Positions 58,742 to 64,000 of a DNA stretch of 64,000 nucleotides are shown in pieces. The stretch is from Microlunatus kandeliicorticis (GTDB lineage: Bacteria > Actinomycetota > Actinomycetes > Propionibacteriales > Propionibacteriaceae). Position 1 is the stretch's first letter. The number at the start of each line of letters is the position of its first letter. Both the position numbers and the translations under genes were made by a program. The notes beneath the pieces are model-generated. The model searched no databases and was not told where the DNA came from. It saw only the letters and a list, made by a program, of their open reading frames with translations. The stretch spans positions 186,001-250,000 of the forward strand of contig NZ_JACGWT010000006.1 in the NCBI RefSeq assembly GCF_014137855.1, read 5' to 3'.

Positions 58742-58947
58742 GACTGACCCTCTTCCTGGTGACTACCCTGACGTCCTGCTGTTTCGGTGGTCCTGCACGC
58801 CGTGCCCGGCTCGACGACTGCTCGCAAGCGGAGGGCGCAGAACAGGGCACGCCGGAGCGCGCACCGAGGGTCTAGGTTACGCGGCGGGCCGGGCGGGAGC
58901 AAACCCGCCGCCCGGCCGGGTGCGGCGGGGGCGGCTACGGTGTCCGC

Positions 58948-59718
58948 GTGCTCGCCCGGATCGCCGCCACCGCCTACCTCACGCCGCTGCGCGAGGGCGG
59001 GTCGCTGCCCGGGGTGATGGAGGCCGACGACCTCGGAACCTATGTGGTCAAGTTCAGCGCGGCGGGCCAGGGCACCAAGGCGCTGGTGGCCGAGATCGTG
59101 GTCGGGGAGCTGGCCCGGCGGCTGGACCTCGCCGTCCCGCGGCTGGCCCTGATCGACGTCGACGCCGAGATCGGCCGCCGGGAGCCCGACGAGGAGGTCC
59201 AGGAGCTGGTAGCGGCGAGCGCCGGGCTCAACCTGGCCGTCGACTTCCTGCCGGGGGCGATCGGGTTCGACCGCTCGTTCGAGGTCGAGCGCGACCTCGC
59301 GTCCCGGATCGTCTGGCTGGACGCGCTGGTGGCCAACGTCGACCGCAGCGCCCGCAACACCAACCTGCTGGTCTGGCACCGGGTGCTGCACGTCATCGAC
59401 CACGGTGCCTGTCTGCGGTTCCACCACAGCTGGGGCCGGCCGGAGCAGTTCTCCCGGGCCGCCTACCGCTACGACGACCACGTACTGGTGCCGCGGGGTC
59501 GGCCGCGCGACGTCCACGATGAGCTCGCCGCCCGGGTGACGCCGGCGCTGCTCGACGAGGTGACCGCGCTGGTCCCGGACGTCTGGCTCGAGCCGGACCC
59601 ACTGCGCCCCGATCCGAACGCCCCGGCCACCCCGGAGCTGGCCCGGGCCGCCTACCGCGACTACCTGCTGGCCCGGCTCGCGGCGGCCGACGCCTGGCTG
59701 CCGGAGGACTCGGCGTGA
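58948..59718 (+). CDS. HipA-like kinase (short form)
   Basis: 256 aa with a GTG start. It has the ATP-binding Lys in YVVKFSAAGQGTKALVAEI, the catalytic loop VANVDRSARNTNLLV (D-x-x-x-x-x-N) and the metal-binding Asp in HVIDHGACLRFHH. The fold is that of HipA C-terminal kinases, but the length is little over half of HipA (~440 aa) and no HipB-type helix-turn-helix is adjacent. Instead, its stop overlaps the start of a DUF3037 gene (59715-59718), a recurrent pairing. Confidence 0.85.
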   Translation: MLARIAATAYLTPLREGGSLPGVMEADDLGTYVVKFSAAGQGTKALVAEIVVGELARRLDLAVPRLALIDVDAEIGRREPDEEVQELVAASAGLNLAVDFLPGAIGFDRSFEVERDLASRIVWLDALVANVDRSARNTNLLVWHRVLHVIDHGACLRFHHSWGRPEQFSRAAYRYDDHVLVPRGRPRDVHDELAARVTPALLDEVTALVPDVWLEPDPLRPDPNAPATPELARAAYRDYLLARLAAADAWLPEDSA

Positions 59719-60110
59719 GCGGCGGGTCGACGGAGGCCCGGGTGGCCTTCCAGTACGCGGTGATCCGGGCGGTGCCGCGGGTCGAGCGCGGCGAGTTCGT
59801 CAACATCGGGGTGCTCCTCTACTGCCAGACCCACGACTTCCTGCGCGCCGCGGTGGCCGTCGACGAGACCCGGGTGCGCTGTCTGGACCCGGGGGCCGAC
59901 CTGGTGGGGATCCACACCGCCGCGGACTCGCTGGTCGCCGCCTGCTCCGAGCCGGTGGGCATCGCCCGGGAGAACGCCGGTCTGGCCACCCGGTTCGGGA
60001 TGCTCACCGCCCCCCGGAGCACGGTGGTGCAGCCGTCCCCGGTGCACGCGGGTGTCACCGCCGATCCGGCGGCCACCCTCGACCTGCTGCTGCACCGGCT
60101 GGTCCGCTGA
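59715..60110 (+). CDS. DUF3037 protein paired with the HipA-like kinase
   Basis: 131 aa. The N-terminus FQYAVIRAVPRVERGEFVNIGVLLYCQ is the DUF3037 signature (R/K-x-x-P-x-x-x-R-x-E-F-x-N-x-G-V-x-x). The remainder is a mixed alpha/beta fold with no recognised catalytic residues. It is co-encoded with the kinase, with a 4-base overlap. It could be the kinase partner, a substrate or a regulator. No function is established. Confidence 0.82.
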   Translation: MSGGSTEARVAFQYAVIRAVPRVERGEFVNIGVLLYCQTHDFLRAAVAVDETRVRCLDPGADLVGIHTAADSLVAACSEPVGIARENAGLATRFGMLTAPRSTVVQPSPVHAGVTADPAATLDLLLHRLVR

Positions 60111-60123
60111 TCGGCTGACCGGC

Positions 60124-60145
60124 GCCGGAGGTCGCGACCGCCGGC
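60124..60145. terminator. Hairpin between convergent DUF3037 and exchanger genes
   Basis: GCCGGAGGTCG (60124-60134) pairs with CGACCGCCGGC (60135-60145) with one mismatch and no loop. It begins 14 bases after one stop and ends 9 bases before the other. Confidence 0.55.
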
Positions 60146-60153
60146 CGAGCGGC

Positions 60154-61428
60154 TCAGCGGTGGCCGACGGGCTCCGGCTCGCGGACCGCCTCCGAGGAGG
60201 CCGCGGTGTCCGGGCTCCCCGTCTCGGCACGCAGCGCGGCCGAGCGCCGGAACGGCGCGGCCAGGGTGGCCAGGATGGTCCGCCGGTGCACCACCAGCAC
60301 GACCAGCGCGATCGCCGCGTAGACCGCCGAGACGATCAGCCGGCCGTGGGTGCCGGGGATGGCGAACTGGACGGCGAACAGGGCCAGCAGGGTGATCGCG
60401 GCCCAGCGCGGGAAGCGCAGCGCCAGCAGGATGGCCACCCCGAGCACGGTCTGGGTCGCGGTGAGCAGGAACTCCTCGACCTGCCGCGGGTCGAGCGCGA
60501 GCGAGGTCGACCCGCCGCCGAGCAGGTAGGCGATCGGCAGGCTGCCGATCAGCAGCGTCCACTGGTTGACCTTGGCCGAGATCAGCATGCCGAGCGCGGC
60601 GCCCGGCTTGCCGCGGACCGCGAACAGGATCGCCACGATGAACTCGGGGGCTTCGGAGGCGAGCGGGGCCAGCCACTGCACCAGCAGGAACTGGTCGATG
60701 CCGAGCGCGGTGCCGCTGCCGATCAGCGCCTCGGCGAACGGCTCGGCACTGAGCAGGATCACGCCGGCCGCGACCACGAACATCGCGACCGTCACCGGCC
60801 GGCGGCGGTTCGACGGCAGCGCGGCGAGCCGGGCGGCCGGGCCGACCAGCTCGTGCTCCTCGACGTCGTCGGCGGTGCTCACCCGCACCAGGTAGAAGAC
60901 GAAGAAGGCCAGCAGCACCACCCCGAGCACCACGTGGATCTGCCCGGTCAACGGGATGAGGAAGGCCATCAGCGAGGCGATGGCCAGGAAGCCCAGCTCC
61001 ATCCGGTAGCGCGGGTCCAGCACCACCGCGCGGACCGGCCGGCCGGCCCTGCGCGAGGCGATGACCAGCGAGACCAGCACCACGCTGGTCCAGCCGAGAC
61101 CCAGCAGCAGCCGGTTCGACCCGGTCATGTTGGCCGCGGCGAACTGGACGTAGTCGGGGTTGCCGCCGGCGGTGTAGGCGAAGTAGAGGTCGACGGCGTA
61201 CTCGGGGAGCACGGCGATCACCGCGAGGACGGCGATGGCCAGCCCGCCGGAGATGTCCACCTCGGCGGTCTCGGCCGCCCAGGCCAGCACGAACGAAGCC
61301 GCCACCACGGCGGCACCGAAGACCAGCAGCGCGACGGGCGCCGGCAGGTGCAGTCCGCCGGCCCGGACCACCACGGCCGGGAGGGCGACCAGCAGACAGA
61401 GCAGAACGGGGCGGAGAGCTCTGGTCAT
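60154..61428 (-). CDS. CaCA-family (Ca2+/Na+:H+) exchanger-like membrane protein
   Basis: 424 aa from the ATG at 61428. About ten to twelve membrane helices form two related halves. The first half contains AVLAVIAVLPEYAVDLYFAY, and the second contains LAPLASEAPEFIVAILFAV, the acidic-residue alpha repeats (ExxxxD / SEAPE) of the cation/Ca2+ exchanger superfamily. The C-terminal ~40 residues are polar. It is divergent from an ArsR regulator with a large dyad between, so expression probably responds to a metal or related signal. Confidence 0.9.
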   Translation of the reverse strand: MTRALRPVLLCLLVALPAVVVRAGGLHLPAPVALLVFGAAVVAASFVLAWAAETAEVDISGGLAIAVLAVIAVLPEYAVDLYFAYTAGGNPDYVQFAAANMTGSNRLLLGLGWTSVVLVSLVIASRRAGRPVRAVVLDPRYRMELGFLAIASLMAFLIPLTGQIHVVLGVVLLAFFVFYLVRVSTADDVEEHELVGPAARLAALPSNRRRPVTVAMFVVAAGVILLSAEPFAEALIGSGTALGIDQFLLVQWLAPLASEAPEFIVAILFAVRGKPGAALGMLISAKVNQWTLLIGSLPIAYLLGGGSTSLALDPRQVEEFLLTATQTVLGVAILLALRFPRWAAITLLALFAVQFAIPGTHGRLIVSAVYAAIALVVLVVHRRTILATLAAPFRRSAALRAETGSPDTAASSEAVREPEPVGHR

Positions 61429-61442
61429 GCCGACCATCCTGC

Positions 61443-61478
61443 CGACACTTTGATGATTGCGCAAATGAGCAGGTGTCG
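61443..61478. promoter_or_regulatory. 36-bp dyad between the exchanger and ArsR genes
   Basis: CGACAC (61443-61448) and GTGTCG (61473-61478) and the inner palindrome TTGCGCAA (61457-61464) share one centre of symmetry at 61460.5. Probably an ArsR operator controlling both divergent genes. Confidence 0.7.
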
Positions 61479-61531
61479 AAACGTCGTGAGGCGGATCACA
61501 CCGGGCGGAGGGCGGCGGCGAGAATGGGACG

Positions 61532-61873
61532 GTGATGCCTGAACCGAGCCGACCCCAGCTGGACGTGGCGGCCCGGACCTTCGCCCTGCTGGCCGCCCCG
61601 GTCCGACTGCACCTGGTCGCCCTGGCCGCCGCGGGCGAGTACGACGTCGGCACGCTCAGCGAGCACGTCGGGGTCTCGATCGCCACCACCAGCCAGCACC
61701 TGACCAAGCTGCGGCTGGCCGGCGTGATCAGCGCCCGCCGGGACGGACGCCGGCAGATCTACACCGTCGACGACCCGCACGTGCTGACCATGGTCGAGCA
61801 GATCTTCGAGCACATCGCCCCCGACGGCACCCTCGCCCCCGACCCGCCGCTCGAGGACCGCCACCGGCGCTGA
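61532..61873 (+). CDS. ArsR-family metalloregulator-like protein
   Basis: 113 aa; GTG at 61532 or ATG at 61535. The winged helix begins TFALLAAPVRLHLVALAAAG, with recognition helix EHVGVSIATTSQHLTKLRLAG and wing SARRDGRRQIYTVDD. A C-terminal HVLTMVEQIFEHIAPD helix carries His and Glu in the alpha-5 position used for metal sensing by SmtB/CzrA/NmtR-type regulators. No Cys is present, favouring a Zn/Ni/Co-type sensor. It is divergent from the exchanger gene. Confidence 0.9.
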   Translation: MMPEPSRPQLDVAARTFALLAAPVRLHLVALAAAGEYDVGTLSEHVGVSIATTSQHLTKLRLAGVISARRDGRRQIYTVDDPHVLTMVEQIFEHIAPDGTLAPDPPLEDRHRR

Positions 61874-61877
61874 CCGG

Positions 61878-61997
61878 CCCTTCGACAGGCTGAGGGCACG
61901 TTCTCGGCGCGCTTCGACAGGCTCAGCGCGCGTTCTCGGCGCGCTTCGACAGCGCTCCGCGCGCCTCCTGGACGTGCGCTGAGCCTGTCGAAGCGCG
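61878..61997. repeat. Dispersed TTCGACAGGCTCAG repeat, several units including one inverted
   Basis: Three direct units start CTTCGACAG (61880, 61912 and 61944), with GTTCTCGGC spacers. A further inverted unit GCGCTGAGCCTGTCGAAGCGC ends the block. It is the third block of this repeat family in the window, again intergenic. Confidence 0.9.
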
Positions 61998-62034
61998 TTT
62001 GCTCGTGAAGTCGCAGGACCAAACTTGAAAATAG

Positions 62035-62057
62035 ATCTTTCGAAAGATACCTTTCGA
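62035..62057 (+). promoter_or_regulatory. Operator/promoter of the ArsR-MFS operon
   Basis: ATCTTTCGAAAGAT (62035-62048) is a perfect 14-bp palindrome, and a further half-site CTTTCGA is at 62051-62057. The AT-rich block ends only 3 bases before the ATG, so the transcript is probably leaderless and the ArsR protein blocks the promoter directly. Confidence 0.75.
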
Positions 62058-62060
62058 TTT

Positions 62061-62666
62061 ATGACCCCACGCCGGCCCGAGATCGTCGAGGACCACGGCC
62101 TGCCGTTGCGCCGACTGCGCAGCCCCGAGCAGCTCCGCGCGCTGGCCCACCCGCGACGGATGCAGCTGATCGACCTGCTGGTCGCCGAGGGCCCGCTGAC
62201 CGCGAGCGAGTGCGCGGCCCGGCTCGAGGACTCGGCGGCCTCCTGCTCGTACCACCTGCGGCAGCTGGCCCGCTTCGGCTTCGTCGAGGAGGCCGACGGC
62301 GGGCAGGGGCGCAACCGGCCCTGGCGCTTCGTGCCGGTGGGCAACCGGATCGAGACCTCCGAGGACGCCACCCCGGCCGAGCGCTCGGCGCGCGAGTCGG
62401 TCGAGAACGTCCTCGACGGCCGCGCGGACGACCGCATCCGGCGGTGGCGGGCGCACCGGGCCGCCGACCCGTGGCGGGACGCCGCCGAGGCCTCCGACTA
62501 CACGCTGCGGCTGACCGAGGACGAGCTGCGCACCCTGGGCGAGCAGATCGCCGCGCTGCTGATGCCGCTGCAGCGCCGCACCTTCGACGGCGAGGCCCCG
62601 GCCGACGCCCGGCTGGTCGACGTCTTCACCTACCTGCTCCCCCGTCCGGAGGACCGTCGTGCGTGA
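62061..62666 (+). CDS. ArsR-type winged-helix regulator of the MFS gene
   Basis: 201 aa from the ATG at 62061 (a TTG at 62025 would lie inside the operator). The winged helix (LRALAHPRRMQLIDLLVAEG, SECAARLEDSAASCSYHLRQ) is of the HTH_20 subgroup. It is followed by a ~110-residue C-terminal region with Arg/Asp-rich helices and a TYLLPRP end. The 8-base overlap with the MFS gene shows coupling. It presumably represses the operon through the palindrome at 62035 until an inducer binds. Confidence 0.9.
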   Translation: MTPRRPEIVEDHGLPLRRLRSPEQLRALAHPRRMQLIDLLVAEGPLTASECAARLEDSAASCSYHLRQLARFGFVEEADGGQGRNRPWRFVPVGNRIETSEDATPAERSARESVENVLDGRADDRIRRWRAHRAADPWRDAAEASDYTLRLTEDELRTLGEQIAALLMPLQRRTFDGEAPADARLVDVFTYLLPRPEDRRA

Positions 62667-63900
62667 ACTGCTCCGGCACCGCGACTTCCGGCTGCTGCTG
62701 GCCGGCCAGACCTGCTCGATGTTCGGCGACTGGACGCTGCTGCTGGTCTTCGGGATCTGGGCCAAGACCCTGACCGGGAGCAACGCCGTCGCCGGCCTGA
62801 TGATCTTCGCGATGGCCGCGCCCGGGCTGCTCGGGCCGGTCGGCGGCGTGCTCGTCGACCGGCTCCCCCGCCGGTCGGTGATGATCATCCTCAACCTGCT
62901 CAGCGCGGCCGCGGTGCTGAGCCTGTGGTTCGTCCACGACCGCCGGCAGCTGTGGCTGCTGGTGCTGGTCGCGGTCTGCTACGGGCTGAGCTCGGTGGTC
63001 TTCAACGCGGCGATGGCCGGGCTGGTCCAGGCGATGCTGCCGACGGGCCTGGTCGGCCCCGCGAACGGCGCGCTGGCCACCGTCCGGCAGGGGTTGAGGC
63101 TGATCGGCCCGCTGATCGGGGCCGGGCTGTTCGCGGCGGTCGGGGGCCGCTGGGTGGCCACCGTCGACGCAGCCACCTTCGTGCTGTCCACCTTGGCGCT
63201 GCTGGCGCTCCGGCACCGCGAGGTCCGCGCCGCCCGCGCCGCGGTCGCGTTCCGGGCCGAGCTGCTGGCGGGGCTCGACCACCTCTGGCGGACTCCGGTG
63301 CTGCGCCGGCTGGCCACCAGCACCGTGGTCTGGGCGGTCGCCTTCGGGCTGACCGAGGCGGCGGTCTACGCCCTCGTCTCCGACGGGCTGCACCGTCCGC
63401 CGGAGTTCGTCGGCGTGCTGGTGAGCGCCCAGGGCGTCGGCGCGGTGATCGGCGGGATCGCCGTCACCGCGGCGATCCGGCGGACGCCCGAGCCGGTGCT
63501 CCTGATCATCGGACTGGCGCTGATGACCGTCGGCGCCGGGCTCTGCACCGTCCCGGCGCTGCCCGCGGCGGTGGCCGGCTTCGCGGTCTTCGGGCTCGGG
63601 ATGCCGCTGCTCACCGTCGCCGCCGGCACGCTGCTGCAGCGACGGACCCCGAACGCGATCATGGGCCGGGTGGCCAGCGGGTACGAGGTGGTCTCCTCGG
63701 TGCCCTACACCGCCTTCATCGCGGTCGGCGCGCTGCTGGTCGGGGTCTGGCCCTACCAGGTGATCATCGGGTTGGTGGCGGTCGGCTGCGCCGCCGCGGC
63801 CCTGTCGCTGCTCGCCGGCCGTCGGGACTGGACGAACCCGTCCGCCGACGCCCCGACGACACCGGAGCCGGCGGCGGACGTCACTACAGTGAGCCGGTGA
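62659..63900 (+). CDS. MFS transporter (drug-efflux type)
   Basis: 413 aa with a GTG start and GGAGGA 5 bases upstream. Twelve membrane helices are predicted. It opens RDFRLLLAGQTCSMFGDWTL, the pattern of the MFS_3/EntS-like exporter group, and the loop 2-3 motif reads GGVLVDRLPRRSVM. The polar tail (~395-413) is short. It probably extrudes a hydrophobic drug or siderophore-like compound under control of the upstream ArsR protein. The stop overlaps the start of the next gene. Confidence 0.93.
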   Translation: MRELLRHRDFRLLLAGQTCSMFGDWTLLLVFGIWAKTLTGSNAVAGLMIFAMAAPGLLGPVGGVLVDRLPRRSVMIILNLLSAAAVLSLWFVHDRRQLWLLVLVAVCYGLSSVVFNAAMAGLVQAMLPTGLVGPANGALATVRQGLRLIGPLIGAGLFAAVGGRWVATVDAATFVLSTLALLALRHREVRAARAAVAFRAELLAGLDHLWRTPVLRRLATSTVVWAVAFGLTEAAVYALVSDGLHRPPEFVGVLVSAQGVGAVIGGIAVTAAIRRTPEPVLLIIGLALMTVGAGLCTVPALPAAVAGFAVFGLGMPLLTVAAGTLLQRRTPNAIMGRVASGYEVVSSVPYTAFIAVGALLVGVWPYQVIIGLVAVGCAAAALSLLAGRRDWTNPSADAPTTPEPAADVTTVSR

Positions 63901-64000
63901 GCACCGGACCGGCCCCGCACCGCGTCCGGACGGTGGTGGTGCTCGGTCTGCTGTCCACCTTCGGCCCGCTGTCGCTCGACCTCTACCTGCCGTCACTGCC
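63897..64000 (+). CDS. Bcr/CflA-type drug resistance MFS transporter (partial, N-terminus)
   Basis: Only 34 codons are visible before the window ends. A GTG at 63897 overlaps the upstream stop (GTGA). The first membrane helix, VVVLGLLSTFGPLSLDLYLP, carries the LDxYLPSLP motif diagnostic of Bcr/CflA drug-resistance transporters. It would be the third gene of the ArsR-MFS operon. Confidence 0.8.
   Translation, partial: MSTGPAPHRVRTVVVLGLLSTFGPLSLDLYLPSL

Overview
The window is a 64 kb piece of a very GC-rich actinobacterial chromosome. The evidence for this is GC-saturated third codon positions, many GTG starts, stop/start overlaps of the ATGA or GTGA type, an Lsr2 gene, a pSAM2-type integrated element, and the conserved block rplU-rpmA-obg-proB ... 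proA-nadD-rsfS. The gene mix would fit a soil or activated-sludge actinomycete such as the Propionibacteriales, but the sequence alone does not fix the genus.

Layout. (1) 1-1,713: partial ferric-reductase-like membrane protein and a sugar phosphate isomerase-like gene. (2) 1,714-7,643: a dense minus-strand cluster of envelope-stress (Asp23/Gls24) genes. It holds five Asp23-like proteins, an AmaP-like anchor, a DUF6286-type membrane protein, a 60-aa membrane protein, a histone-like coiled-coil protein and an ECF sigma factor. The sigma factor is translationally coupled to an Asp23 protein carrying an anti-sigma-type zinc finger. This is the most promising candidate for an undescribed system. 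(3) 7,772-12,196: aquaporin, small membrane and acidic proteins, a two-component system and a DUF2231 protein. (4) 12,390-26,789: ordinary accessory metabolism and regulation (GNATs, APH-like kinases, ClC channel with MarR, LysR with TDT exporter, HAD phosphatases, S9 peptidase, HD hydrolase, racemase-like protein, epimerase with MerR). (5) 26,870-33,619: a 6.75 kb integrated element in tRNA-Ala(GGC). It has 47-bp att repeats, paired arm-type integrase sites, integrase, excisionase-like protein, rolling-circle-type replication initiator, Lsr2 and an ArsR/SRPBCC cargo pair, but no recognisable transfer gene. (6) 33,575-36,941: tRNA-Ala, histidine phosphatase, rsfS (apparently with a CTG start), nadD, a 48-aa membrane protein and proA. 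(7) 37,202-55,349: about 18 kb that separates proA from proB, with kinases, a siderophore-interacting protein, TMEM175 channel, DivIVA-like protein, Ogt, a complete oligopeptide ABC transporter, mannitol dehydrogenase-type enzyme, protealysin-like M4 protease, methyltransferase and a large ATP-binding LuxR-type regulator. (8) 55,438-58,741: proB, obg, rpmA, rplU. (9) 58,948-64,000: HipA-like kinase with DUF3037, a Ca2+/cation exchanger divergent from an ArsR gene, and an ArsR-MFS operon followed by a truncated Bcr/CflA-type exporter.

How the genes work together. The Asp23 cluster reads as an envelope-stress regulon: a sigma factor, its likely regulator, membrane anchors and several peripheral Asp23 coats. 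Many metabolic genes sit next to their own regulator with a visible palindromic operator between them (ClC/MarR, TDT/LysR, epimerase/MerR, exchanger/ArsR, MFS/ArsR). Several convergent gene pairs end inside perfect terminator hairpins that contain the stop codons. A dispersed repeat with the core CTTCGACAGGCTCAG occurs at three intergenic sites. All functional names are assignments from motifs and context, without database searches.
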